DNA from: Frankia sp. AgB32
Lineage (GTDB): Bacteria; Actinomycetota; Actinomycetes; Frankiales; Frankiaceae
Direction of reading: 5' to 3'
Assembly (NCBI RefSeq): GCF_023243045.1
Contig: NZ_JALKFX010000052.1
Span: 12,363-47,473 of the forward strand
DNA length: 35,111 nt
Shown here: in pieces, positions 17,657 through 25,789 of the stretch
Layout of the letters: the number at the start of each line of letters is the position of its first letter
Position numbering within the stretch: the stretch's first letter is position 1
Made by a program: the position numbers and the translations under genes
Notes under the pieces: model-generated
Seen by the model: only the letters and a program-made list of their open reading frames with translations
Databases searched by the model: none
Told to the model about the DNA's origin: nothing

Positions 17657-18778
17657 CTACAGGAGCTCGCCGATGAGCTTCTCGACGCGGGCGCGGATGT
17701 CGTCGCGGATGGGGCGGACCGCGTCGATGCCCTGCCCGGCGGGGTCGTCGAGTTTCCAGTCTTCGTAGCGTTTGCCGGGGAAGACGGGGCAGGCGTCACC
17801 GCAACCCATGGTGATGACCACGTCGGACGCCTGGACGGCCTCGACGGTGAGGATCTTCGGCGTTTCGGCGGTGATGTCGATACCGACCTCGGTCATCGCG
17901 GTGACGGCGGTCGGATTGATCTGCTCGGCGGGGATGGAGCCAGCCGAACGGACTTCGATCCGGCCGGCGGCGAGGTGGTTGAGCCAGCCGGCGGCCATCT
18001 GGGAACGGCCGGCGTTGTGCACGCAGACGAAGAGCACGGAGGGTTTCTCGGACATGAAAATAGGTCCTTTCGCCAGATGAGGTGCGCGGGCGGTCGGGGT
18101 CGGCGGGTAGAAAATCCGGACCAGCCCGTACCCGACCAGCCCCCCGGCGACCTGCACGGCGATGAACGCTGGCACGGAGGCGGGGGCGATCCCGGCGAAG
18201 GTGTCGGAGAACATCCGCCCGACGCTGATCGCCGGGTTCGCGAAACTGGTGGAGCTGGTGAACCAGTACGCCGCACCGATGTAGGCCCCGACCGCGGCCG
18301 GCGCCCGCTCACCCCGCCCGGAACGCACCAGCGCGAAGATCAGAAGGACGAGGCCGGCGGTCGCGACGACCTCCGCCAGCAGATGGGGCCCCGAGGCCCG
18401 GTGATGTGTGGAGATCGACACCGCCGACCGGTCGAACATCAGATTCGCCAGCACCGCCCCCGCGATACATCCGGCGACCTGCGCGGGCAGGTAGGCCGCC
18501 GCATCCCGCCACGACAACCCCCCGAACGCCGCAGCGACCGCGGTGACCACCGGATTGAAGTGCGCCCCGGACACCGGACCGACCATCAGGATGATCGCGT
18601 ACAGGCCGGCTGCGGTCGCTGCGGCGTTCTCGACCAGTTGCAGGCCGATCTGGCCGGGGCTGAGCTGCTGCGCGGCAATGCCCGACCCGATGACCAGCGC
18701 GGCGAGCAGCGCGCTGCCCACCGTCTCGGCAGCCAGCCGCCGCACCAGCGGCGGCTGGCCCTCCCCGTTCTCCGACAC
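17657..18778 (-). CDS. Aquaglyceroporin-arsenate reductase fusion protein
   Basis: A 373-residue fusion. Residues about 10-225 form a six-helix MIP channel with NPA-type boxes GAHFNPV (75-77, with valine in place of alanine) and FANPA (181-183). Residues 245-373 are a low-molecular-weight phosphatase-type arsenate reductase with the P-loop CVHNAGRS (Cys252 and Arg258, C-x5-R) and a further cysteine pair region CGDACPVF. Fusions of this type are known in actinobacteria, where arsenate is reduced in the cytoplasm and arsenite leaves through the channel. The GTG at 18778 starts 8 bases after the arsI stop. An internal ATG (residue 242) has AAAGGA upstream, so free reductase could also be made. 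Confidence 0.93.
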   Translation of the reverse strand: MSENGEGQPPLVRRLAAETVGSALLAALVIGSGIAAQQLSPGQIGLQLVENAAATAAGLYAIILMVGPVSGAHFNPVVTAVAAAFGGLSWRDAAAYLPAQVAGCIAGAVLANLMFDRSAVSISTHHRASGPHLLAEVVATAGLVLLIFALVRSGRGERAPAAVGAYIGAAYWFTSSTSFANPAISVGRMFSDTFAGIAPASVPAFIAVQVAGGLVGYGLVRIFYPPTPTARAPHLAKGPIFMSEKPSVLFVCVHNAGRSQMAAGWLNHLAAGRIEVRSAGSIPAEQINPTAVTAMTEVGIDITAETPKILTVEAVQASDVVITMGCGDACPVFPGKRYEDWKLDDPAGQGIDAVRPIRDDIRARVEKLIGELL

Positions 18779-18786
18779 TTCCGGGG

Positions 18787-19293
18787 TCAGCGGGTCGCGC
18801 CGGCCGAGGCCGGTTCGATCGTCAACGTGGGCGCGCACACCGGCCCGCAGTCACACGCCGACCCGGGGCCGTCGACCGGCTCGACGGTCCGCAGCTGCGT
18901 GCCGGTGCTCTCGGCGATGTCGGCAAGCACCGTGTAGATCTCCCACGGCGCGCCGTCCGGGTCATCCACCCATACCTTGTCCTGCAACGCATAACAGCAG
19001 GCGGTGTTCTCCTCCACCGCCGTCACCAGCCCCGAGGCCCGCAGCCGGCTCGCGGCGGCGGACACCTCCGCGGAGGACTCGATCTCCACCCCGAGGTGGT
19101 TCAGCGCCCCCGCCACCCCGGTGCCACGGGCGTCCGGGTTCTCGATCAGTACCAGCTTCAGCGGCGGGACGTCCACGGCAAAGTTCGCGTACCCCGGCCG
19201 ACGCTTGGCGGGCTCGACCCCGAACAACTTCGTGTAGAACTCCACCGCCGCATCCACATCGGACACGTTCAACGCAAGCTGCACCCTGACCAT
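18787..19293 (-). CDS. arsI: ArsI-type dioxygenase (C-As lyase, glyoxalase/VOC fold)
   Basis: A 168-residue VOC-fold protein beginning VRVQLALNVSDVDAAVEFYT and continuing KLFGVEPAKRRPGYANFAVD, the hallmark of ArsI/CadI proteins. His81 in NHLGVEIES is a likely iron ligand. The vicinal cysteine pair in NTACCYALQDKVWVDDPDG binds trivalent organoarsenicals in characterised ArsI enzymes, which cleave the carbon-arsenic bond of methylarsenite. The C-terminal cysteine cluster CDCGPVC is also typical of the family. ATG 19293 matches family N-termini and has a G-rich ribosome site; ATG 19311 is an alternative. It is first in a two-gene operon with the channel-reductase fusion. Confidence 0.9.
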   Translation of the reverse strand: MVRVQLALNVSDVDAAVEFYTKLFGVEPAKRRPGYANFAVDVPPLKLVLIENPDARGTGVAGALNHLGVEIESSAEVSAAASRLRASGLVTAVEENTACCYALQDKVWVDDPDGAPWEIYTVLADIAESTGTQLRTVEPVDGPGSACDCGPVCAPTLTIEPASAGATR

Positions 19294-19318
19294 CCCAACC
19301 ACCCCTCGCATCGACACT

Positions 19319-19371
19319 CGTCTATGTCCTTGCCCGGCCCGAGGATGGACGAACACATAGACGGCTGTCAA
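19319..19371 (-). promoter_or_regulatory. Putative promoter and dyad operator of the arsenic operon
   Basis: A perfect 9-bp inverted repeat, CGTCTATGT (19319-19327) and ACATAGACG (19355-19363), lies upstream of arsI. On the minus strand a consensus -35 hexamer TTGACA (19371-19366) is followed at an 18-nt spacing by CATCCT, a weak -10. One dyad half falls in the spacer, the position expected for an ArsR/SmtB-type repressor. No arsR gene is present in the window, so the regulator would have to be encoded elsewhere. Confidence 0.5.
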
Positions 19372-19570
19372 TGGCTGCGGCCCGCTGGCCCGCGCACCAC
19401 CGTCCATTACGATCGTGTCGAGGAGGCTCGGTCACTCTTCGTCATCGCCGACCGGGAGCCTCTACGCGCACCCGTTGCGCTCGGCGGACCGCAGGGCAGC
19501 CGAGGCGGCGCCCACCGCGGTGCGCCGTGGGGACCACTCGGGTTCCAAAGATCGTGGATCCGACGACCGG

Positions 19571-19667
19571 CCGAGCGAAGCTCGGCACTCGGGGGGTTCG
19601 AGGGTCGTCCCCCCGGAAACATCGCGGCCCACCGGGAAGCCGATCAAAGATCGGCGACCACGGTGGG
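19571..19667. ncRNA. Cluster of strong stem-loops in a gene-free stretch
   Basis: Three hairpins occur within 100 bases. CCGAGC/GCTCGG has loop GAA (19571-19585). GGGGGG/CCCCCC spans 19591-19614. The third is composite: GCCCACCG (19627-19634) pairs with CGGTGGGC (19661-19668), enclosing GCCGATC/GATCGGC with loop AAA (19639-19655). They lie in the 500-bp gap between arsI and the NTF2-fold gene, where no reading frame looks real. It could be a structured RNA, a REP-like element or a transposon end. I do not recognise a known RNA family. Confidence 0.35.
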
Positions 19668-19888
19668 CCAGCTGGTGGACCTAACGCACCAAAACAAGAA
19701 CCTCTTGATCTTGGTTCAGGGTCCCGAGATCACCGTCCGACCGGTCTCCACGAGGCTCCTGACGGGCAGCCTACCGAGACCGAACGAACGCCGGACGCGG
19801 CGTTCATCGATGTCACGACCGGCAAGCGCGTCTTCGCCGACCTGGGCCCGATTCCGTCACACCCGCTGCGCTCGACAGGCGTCGCCCC

Positions 19889-20266
19889 TCACGGTACCGG
19901 CTGGATCCACGGCTGGTCCGCCGGTACCGGGGTCTGCTGGTACACCACGCCTTTCCAGCCGCCGGCCTCGAGCCGGTAGGCCGTCGTCACCATCACGTCG
20001 CCCGACGGGTAGTGCGCCCGGTAGGTGACGACACCGCTCGCATCCGACAGCACGAACGCGCGGACGTCGTCAGTGCCGGTGCTCGCGAAGGCGGACGCCG
20101 GGGACGACATCTGCGCGACGATCGCCTCCTTGCCGAAGACGCCGTAGGGGGTGATCGCGATGGCGTCGGCGGCCAGGTAGCGATCGTAGAAACCGCCGTC
20201 GCGGCGCCTCGTGGCCTCGAGCGCCTCAGACTTCAGCCGTAGCAGTTGCTCCTCAATGCGACCCAT
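19889..20266 (-). CDS. NTF2/SnoaL-fold protein (DUF4440-like)
   Basis: A 125-residue cone-shaped-fold protein. It has an N-terminal helix EEQLLRLKSEALEATRRRD, then FYDRYLAADAIAITPYGVFG and KEAIVAQMSSP. Beta-strands follow (AFVLSDASGVVTYRAHYPSG and VMVTTAYRLEAGGWKGVVYQ). This is the usual DUF4440 arrangement, with a strand pair ending in W-x-x-x-x-x-Q-x-T-P. Such proteins act as small-molecule isomerases, hydrolases or binding proteins; no substrate can be assigned. ATG 20266 is the only sensible start. It is not linked by operon structure to its neighbours. Confidence 0.85.
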   Translation of the reverse strand: MGRIEEQLLRLKSEALEATRRRDGGFYDRYLAADAIAITPYGVFGKEAIVAQMSSPASAFASTGTDDVRAFVLSDASGVVTYRAHYPSGDVMVTTAYRLEAGGWKGVVYQQTPVPADQPWIQPVP

Positions 20267-20338
20267 GAGCGCACGGTACCGACGGACACCGACAGGTCTT
20301 CGCTCCCGCGAGCGCGGGCGCTGCGCCCCCGCCGTCCA

Positions 20339-21288
20339 CTAACCGCGGGTGAGGACGGTCTTGCCGCGCAGGGCGGCCCAGGTCTGCGGTGCGGATTCCC
20401 AGTCGGCGACGGTTTCCACGGCTGGTCGCAGGTCGAGCCCGATGGCGAGAAGGTCGAGGACGTGGGGGATGTCGGCGCGAGCGTTGACGCGTCCGGTGAC
20501 GAAGCGGATGCCGGTGCCGTAGAGATCGAAGATCGGCAGGTCGAAGGTGCCGCCGTAGTAGATGCCGGTGTCGGTGCAGACGCCGTAGGGCCAGGTCGCT
20601 TTCAGCGTCGCGGCGAGGCTGGCCGGGTTGGCTGACGTGCTGACGGTGACCGGGTACGGGTCTGCCTTCGGGTCGGGCAGTTTGGCGTCCACCGGGTTGG
20701 CGCCGAACTGCTCGGCGGCGGCGAGGCGTTGCGGGTCGGTGTCGACGTAGTCGACGTGGGCGCCGAGGGCGGCGAGTTCGTGGGCGTAGGGGCCGACCGT
20801 GCGCCACCCATCGGGAATGTTGTCCGACATCGACGCCACCGCGACCGGGTCCAGGGTCGCCGGCAGCGGTATCAGCATGGCGTCGGCGTACGGACCGAGA
20901 CGAGGTCGGCGAGGAACCCGCCGGCGTCGAGACCGGCGATCGAACCCAGCCCGTACATCGCCCAGGGCGGGACGGTGCTGCAGCTTCCCGTGACGCCGCG
21001 GCGGCATTCGCGGCAGTGGCCGCAGTTGAGCTGGAACGGGACGACGACACGGTCGCCGGGCCGCAAAGTGGTGACGGCGCCGCCGACCGCGACGACCTCG
21101 GCCACGCCCTCGTGGCCCTGGGCGTAACCAGGAGGTAGCGGCGCGCGGGACTGGGCGACCGCAACATCGAGGTCACAGCAGGCGACAGCGACCGGACGCA
21201 CGATCGCCTGCTCCGGTGCGGTCAGTTCGGGATCGGCGGCGTCATGCCAGCTGTAGCTGCCGGGAACGTCGAGGACGAGTTGGCGCAT
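20339..21288 (-). pseudogene. Zinc-dependent alcohol dehydrogenase, single-base frameshift
   Basis: The N-terminal frame (from ATG 21288, with GAGGAA upstream) encodes MRQLVLDVPGSYSWHDAAD and PVAVACCDLD (catalytic zinc Cys). GHEGVAEV and the structural zinc site CGHCRECRRGVTGSC (Cys89, 92, 95 and 103) follow. This frame ends prematurely. The other frame continues at PYADAMLIPLP into a Rossmann-like half ending GKTVLTRG at 20339. One missing base at about 20891-20896 (GGTCCG in place of GGTCCCG on the minus strand) restores DLVSVPYADAM. Full-length medium-chain dehydrogenases are about 315-350 residues, which fits the rebuilt 316. It is either a true pseudogene or a sequencing error in a C-run. 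Confidence 0.85.
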
Positions 21289-21433
21289 GGCGGTTCCTCG
21301 ATTCGGTGAAGAAAACACGTGTCTGTCGGCCCGCGCGAGCCCCGTCAGCTCCAGCAGCAGCTGGCCGCCAAGGCGGTCCGCTTCGCTGGTGACATCGTTG
21401 ATTGTGCAGAATCGCCACATGGCCGGACGCTGA

Positions 21434-21954
21434 TCAAGGCCCGAATCGGAGACATGCCGCTCGACGAGCGGCGCCTACTCGAACTTGCCGAAGACGACCG
21501 GAGGGGTCCGGATCGAGATGGCCGGCGAACAGCCCGTGGCCTGGCCGGTTCCAGGCCAGGACGTCGCTGCGGCGGCCCAGGACGATGGCGGGTGTGCCCT
21601 CGATGGCTGCCAGCAACGCGCTGGTGGCCGAGGTGATCCGTTCGACCCGCGGACGGTCCGCGGGTCTCCCCCGTTGCGATGCACGGGCCAGGGCGTGTAG
21701 ATGGGCACGCTCGGACTCATCTGATCGCATGGCATTCGCGATGGCGTCGAGCACCTCGCGCGAGGCGTTGCGTGACTGGCCCTGCTCCAGACGCGTGTAG
21801 TAGGGCGCACTGATGCCCGCGAGCATCGCGAGCTCCTCGCGCCGCAGCCCCGGCACCCGGCGCCGCTCACCGTAGGTCCGCAGCCCGACGTCCTCGGGCC
21901 ACAGTTGGCCCCGGCGCGCCTGGGGAAGTCGGCGAGGTGCCCGTGCTTGTTCAT
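21434..21954 (-). pseudogene. XRE-family regulator with MmyB-like ligand domain, frameshifted and 3'-truncated
   Basis: From ATG 21954 the peptide starts MNKHGHLADF. The frame must then shift by one base at about 21921-21926 to continue QARRGQLWPEDVGLRTYG and RRRVPGLRREELAMLAGISA. This is followed by YYTRLEQGQSRNASREVLDA, a typical XRE helix-turn-helix of the actinobacterial MmyB group. The MmyB-like sensor part is recognisable through VLGRRSDVLAWNRPGHGLFA. The sequence then loses similarity and stops at 21434, leaving about 170 of the usual 270-290 residues. It lies just upstream of the broken dehydrogenase, which members of this group often control. Confidence 0.75.
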
Positions 21955-22268
21955 GGAGCCGAGTATGCGCACCGCCGACGATCCACGCCTGACCCCGCTG
22001 GGGTGGGGATCCGCGGGGTCTGGTTCGCCCCGCCCCTGGTCTCCAGGGTGATCCGCACGGTGTGCGGCGCGGGCGGCGTCGCATGCCTCGGTCCGGGGCC
22101 GACGTAGGCCGCGAGGTGCTCGCCGGTGCGGGTGGAGCGAGCGGTGACGAGGGCGTCGTAGGCGGCGCGGTGGGGGCGGTGCTCGGCCGGGATGCCCTCG
22201 GCCAGGGCGAAGGCTTCGGTCAGGGCGCCGAGGCGAGTCGTGAACTGGGCCGTCAGGGCGTGCACCAT
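21951..22268 (-). CDS. Hypothetical protein between the daptide operon and the XRE gene
   Basis: A possible 105-residue product from ATG 22268. It contains a helical stretch HALTAQFTTRLGALTEAFAL and AYDALVTARSTRTGEHLAAY, then a low-complexity proline/arginine tail. Its stop overlaps the XRE start (ATGA at 21951-21954). The frame continues upstream to the end of the dehydrogenase gene, so this may be the tail of a gene cut by insertion of the daptide cluster. I do not recognise a family. Confidence 0.3.
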   Translation of the reverse strand: MVHALTAQFTTRLGALTEAFALAEGIPAEHRPHRAAYDALVTARSTRTGEHLAAYVGPGPRHATPPAPHTVRITLETRGGANQTPRIPTPAGSGVDRRRCAYSAP

Positions 22269-22314
22269 CTCGTCGATCGGCGCGGCTACGCCCCAGGACG
22301 ACTGACATGATCGA

Positions 22315-23613
22315 TCAGCCCGAGCCCGCGGCGCAGCGCTCCTGGACTTCCGTGAAGAGCTCGACAAGATCGTCCCGCGTCAGGTCGGCGAGCATCGGCA
22401 GTCCGCCCGACCAGTGCCGCAACGCCCGTTCACCCACGCTTGCGGCGGTCACGTCGGCGGGCCAGCTCAGCCCCGGCAGCCGCCAGCGGCGCGTCAGGTC
22501 GTCAAGTCCGTCGGCCGGTACGTCCCGTAGTCCTGGGATGGTCCGGCGGATGACCGACCACGCCATCGTCAGCCTGTCCGCCTCGCCGAATCGCCTGTCG
22601 CCCGCCGTCAGCCTCGACCACACTGACGGCGTCAGCGCCGCGGTCGCCGTCATCTTGCTGACCCGGGTCGCGGCGGCGAGTTCGTTGGCACAGAACCAGG
22701 TCCTGGCCATAGCCGGCAGCCGGCCGGCCGCCCACGGTCCGAGCACGGTCCGGCAGGTCAACACTGCCGTGTCGAACCGTAGGCCGTCGTCCCGATCGCC
22801 TTGCGCGGCGGCATGTCCGCGGCGGGCGAGACTCGCCAGCAGCTCCAGTGCCTCGTCATCGGCCGCCTGAGACCAGCCAGAGCCAGGCTGTGCAATGAAG
22901 CTGTGCACTGTCCGCAACATCGACTCCACGATGCCGGTACGTAGCAGGGGGGACGGCAGGGTACGGGTCATCGTGGGATCGAGCGCGACGTCGTCCGCTG
23001 CGAGGTATGCGCCGTTGACCAGGCGCCGTCGTCCATCGCTGGTCATGACAACCGCAGCCGCGCTGACCTCAGCGGCGGTTCCGACCGTCGTGGGGATCGC
23101 GATCAGGCGCGGACCTCGCAGCCCGGCCGGGAGTGCTACCAGCCCGGATCGGCCGGCACCGAGCGCTCGGGCGAGCGCGGCGCAGGACGTCGGTCCCTCG
23201 GCTGCGAGCAGCGCCCGCACGAGGGCAGCCGCGTCCAGGACCGTGCCGCCGCCGACCGCCAGCACCGCGTCGACATCGCCGAGACGCGCGACGGCGGCAT
23301 GGGCCGTTGCGACGAGGGTCGGCAGCCGAACCTCGTCCGGCCGAAGGCTCCATACCTGCAGGCGGCCGGGCCTCCCACGCAACCCGGACACGACGGAGTC
23401 CTGCAGTGCGTCGGGGAGCCCCGCGTCGAGGAGAACCGCAACCCGGCGACCCGCGGTGGCAGTTTCGATCATGTTGCGGGCGCTGCCGACGCCCAGCGCG
23501 ATCCGGCTACGCGGCTCCCAGACGGCGTGCCTGGTGCCCCCGCTGTCGGGACCGGGTACGACGCCCGGGCCGGGGCCGATGTGTGTGTCGGGAACAGCGT
23601 CGGCGACGCTCAT
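22315..23613 (-). CDS. mpaB: Daptide-type oxidative decarboxylase (iron-alcohol-dehydrogenase fold, MpaB-like)
   Basis: A 432-residue protein of the iron-containing alcohol dehydrogenase/dehydroquinate synthase fold. In characterised daptide pathways the MpaB enzyme oxidatively decarboxylates the precursor's C-terminal threonine to an aminoketone. Visible motifs are AVGGGTVLDAA (119-129, NAD-binding), IPTTVGTAAEVS (173-184) and LDPTMTRTLP (211-220). The usual metal motif D-A-x-x-H is not conserved: the segment reads TGIVESMLRTVHSF (226-239). The histidine-glycine block of the C-terminal half also appears replaced (ATRVSKMTATAALTP). The start ATG 23613 overlaps the aminotransferase stop by 4 nt. 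The roughly 25-residue N-terminal extension is proline/glycine-rich. It is the last gene of the operon. Confidence 0.88.
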   Translation of the reverse strand: MSVADAVPDTHIGPGPGVVPGPDSGGTRHAVWEPRSRIALGVGSARNMIETATAGRRVAVLLDAGLPDALQDSVVSGLRGRPGRLQVWSLRPDEVRLPTLVATAHAAVARLGDVDAVLAVGGGTVLDAAALVRALLAAEGPTSCAALARALGAGRSGLVALPAGLRGPRLIAIPTTVGTAAEVSAAAVVMTSDGRRRLVNGAYLAADDVALDPTMTRTLPSPLLRTGIVESMLRTVHSFIAQPGSGWSQAADDEALELLASLARRGHAAAQGDRDDGLRFDTAVLTCRTVLGPWAAGRLPAMARTWFCANELAAATRVSKMTATAALTPSVWSRLTAGDRRFGEADRLTMAWSVIRRTIPGLRDVPADGLDDLTRRWRLPGLSWPADVTAASVGERALRHWSGGLPMLADLTRDDLVELFTEVQERCAAGSG

Positions 23614-24896
23614 CCGGCCGGCTTGTCGGTGGTCGTTGGGTCGGTGTCCACAGCGCGCAGACCGTCGCGTACCGCACGAACGATGGTGTCGACGTCGTCG
23701 TCGGAGCAGGTCAGGGGAGGGACCAGCTGGATGCAGTTCGGACCTGGGTGGACCAGCACACCGTGGCGGCGGATGGCGCGGATGGTCCGTGTGACGATCC
23801 CGTCCGGCGTGTTGTCCGGACGCAGCTGCACCCCGCGGAAGCAGCCAGCACCGGTCAGCCGGGTCACGACGTTCGACTCCTGCGCCAGCTCCCGTAGCCC
23901 CGCGTCCAGGCGAGCGGCGACCCGCACGCCCGACGTCACCGCGTCGAGCGCGGCGAACCGCTCGATCGTGGCCAGCACGGCCGCGCAGCTCGGCGGCGAC
24001 CCGGCCTGCGTCTCGCCGTGGATAACGGGCGAGTCGGCGTCGATGAACGGGCGCCAAGCGCGTTCGCCCAGCAGCACCGCAGCGGCGGCACACGTACCGT
24101 TTGTCATGCCCTTGGAGGCGACGAGCAGGTCAGGTGGTTCGGGCCAGTCATCGCTGGCGAAGCGGCGACCGGTACGGCCGAATCCGGTGGCCACCTCATC
24201 GCAGACGACAAGGAAGCCGTATTCGGCTCTGGCGGCGAGCACTGCGGTGACGAACTGTTCGGGCAACATGAACGCGCCCGACCCGAGCAGCGGTTCGATC
24301 ACGACCGCCGCGGTTCGCCGGCCATGGCGCTCGGCGAACACGGCGAAGCCGTCCGGATCGAAGGGATCCACGTGCCGAACGTCGCGCACGTTCGCGCCGT
24401 AGGGACGCTGACCCAGGTCCTCGCCGGTGAGCGCGAGCGCTCCGTAGGTCAGACCATGGTAGGAACCGCGCAGCCCGGCGACGGTGCGCCGGTCAGCCGA
24501 ATCGGTCAGCAACGCGTGCTGCCGGACGATCTTCATCACGAAGTCGTTCGCCGCGCCGCCGGAGGTCGCGAAGGCCACCTGCTGATAGCGCTCGCGACCA
24601 GCGAACTCCAGCAGCGCGTCGGCGGCCGCAGTGGCATACCTGTGGCCGTAGCGGAACATCGTCAGGTAGGAGGCGTCCCGAAGCGCGCCGCCGATGGCCT
24701 CGGCGATATGGCTGTCGCCATAGCCCAGGTTGACATTCCACAGCCCGGACGTCGCGTCCAGCAGACACGTCCCGTCGGCGAACCACAGCCGGGTACCGCG
24801 GGCACCGACCGCCTGCCGATCCGGCTGGTACCACTGCGACGGCGGACAGATCAGCTCCCACACCGGTCCCGGCGCAAGCGGCGCGGCGGTGGTCAT
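23610..24896 (-). CDS. mpaD: Daptide-type class III (PLP) aminotransferase (MpaD-like)
   Basis: A 428-residue fold-type I aminotransferase. The PLP lysine is Lys262 in VASKGMTNGTCAA. The phosphate and ring contacts are ATSGGAANDFVMK (110-122), SYHGLTYGALALTG (145-158) and VCDEVATGFGRTG (231-243). In daptide biosynthesis this enzyme aminates the ketone left after threonine decarboxylation, creating the second amino terminus. Class III aminotransferases otherwise act on small omega-amines, but the four-gene context here points to a peptide substrate. It overlaps both neighbours by 4 nt (24893-24896 and 23610-23613), so translation is coupled. Confidence 0.92.
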   Translation of the reverse strand: MTTAAPLAPGPVWELICPPSQWYQPDRQAVGARGTRLWFADGTCLLDATSGLWNVNLGYGDSHIAEAIGGALRDASYLTMFRYGHRYATAAADALLEFAGRERYQQVAFATSGGAANDFVMKIVRQHALLTDSADRRTVAGLRGSYHGLTYGALALTGEDLGQRPYGANVRDVRHVDPFDPDGFAVFAERHGRRTAAVVIEPLLGSGAFMLPEQFVTAVLAARAEYGFLVVCDEVATGFGRTGRRFASDDWPEPPDLLVASKGMTNGTCAAAAVLLGERAWRPFIDADSPVIHGETQAGSPPSCAAVLATIERFAALDAVTSGVRVAARLDAGLRELAQESNVVTRLTGAGCFRGVQLRPDNTPDGIVTRTIRAIRRHGVLVHPGPNCIQLVPPLTCSDDDVDTIVRAVRDGLRAVDTDPTTTDKPAG

Positions 24897-25789
24897 GAGG
24901 GTGCCTCCGCCACCATCAGGACGTCATCGCCCAAGCCCAGGTGCGAGGGCAACGGCACCGACACCGTTGCGGTGACGCGCAGGCCCGCCGCGGTCAGCTC
25001 GGCCTGCAGGACGTCGGGTGGCACCGGGTGAACGGCCGAGGTGAACAGGCGCGGCGGGGCACCCGTGGGAACGTGGAAGGCGGTGATCCGCCGGCGCCCG
25101 TCGCCGAGGAGATGCTGGATCAGGGTGACGACCGAGTCCGCGAGCGCGGTGGTGACGACAATGTCCGGGCCATGCTGGCCCTGGTCGGCCGATCCGGCAC
25201 CGGCCTCGTCGGTCGAGCGGGCCGTGGAGACGACGAAGCGGCCCCCGGGCAGCAGCAGGTCGTGCACCGCGCTGAACAACTCTCGTCGCTGCGCACCGTC
25301 GAGCAGCCGCACCGAGGTGGCGCCCAGCACGACGGCCTGATACCGCCGGTTCAACGGCAGCGCCAGAACGTCCGCCTCGACCAGAGCCACAGTGCCACGC
25401 AGACGGGCCGCGGTGGGTTCGGCAAGCCGGCCGGCCAGGATCCGTAGCAGTTCGGCCGAGCTGTCGACTCCGGTGACGTCATGGCCGGCGGCCACGAGCG
25501 GCAGGGTGAGCCGGCCGGAGCCACAGGCGAGCTCCAGCACCGGACCGGTCACGTCACCGAGCAGCCGTACAAGCTGGCCGATTTCCGCGGTGTCAGCAGC
25601 GGTCAACTCGTGATAAAGCCGGCTTCCGTGTTCGGAGTAGAGATCCTCGACGAGGAGGTCGGGGCCGAGCGCGCGGCAGATCCGCCCGGCGAGCCCCGGG
25701 AGCTGCCATCCCTGGCGTACCCCGACGGACGGCGACGCCGCGCTTGGATCTACCTGCGCCGAGAGCGAGGTGATCGGCGGTGCAGTCAT
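24893..25789 (-). CDS. mpaM: Daptide-type SAM-dependent N-methyltransferase (MpaM-like)
   Basis: A 298-residue class I methyltransferase. Motif I is VLELACGSGRLTLPL (84-98), the acidic motif II is VTGVDSS (105-111) and ALVEADVLALPL is the adenine-binding strand. RELFSAVHDLLLPGGRFVVS gives motif IV and the following helix. In daptides the partner enzyme dimethylates the new C-terminal amine to give the (S)-N2,N2-dimethyl-1,2-propanediamine end group. The first 50 residues are an extension before the fold and could contact the peptide. The start overlaps the recognition-protein stop by 4 nt. Confidence 0.92.
   Translation of the reverse strand: MTAPPITSLSAQVDPSAASPSVGVRQGWQLPGLAGRICRALGPDLLVEDLYSEHGSRLYHELTAADTAEIGQLVRLLGDVTGPVLELACGSGRLTLPLVAAGHDVTGVDSSAELLRILAGRLAEPTAARLRGTVALVEADVLALPLNRRYQAVVLGATSVRLLDGAQRRELFSAVHDLLLPGGRFVVSTARSTDEAGAGSADQGQHGPDIVVTTALADSVVTLIQHLLGDGRRRITAFHVPTGAPPRLFTSAVHPVPPDVLQAELTAAGLRVTATVSVPLPSHLGLGDDVLMVAEAPS

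Noticed and set aside
19590..19620. tRNA-like T-arm (GGTTCGAGG) on the plus strand
   Set aside because: No matching acceptor, D or anticodon arms can be folded around it; the bases belong to a G6/C6 hairpin instead.
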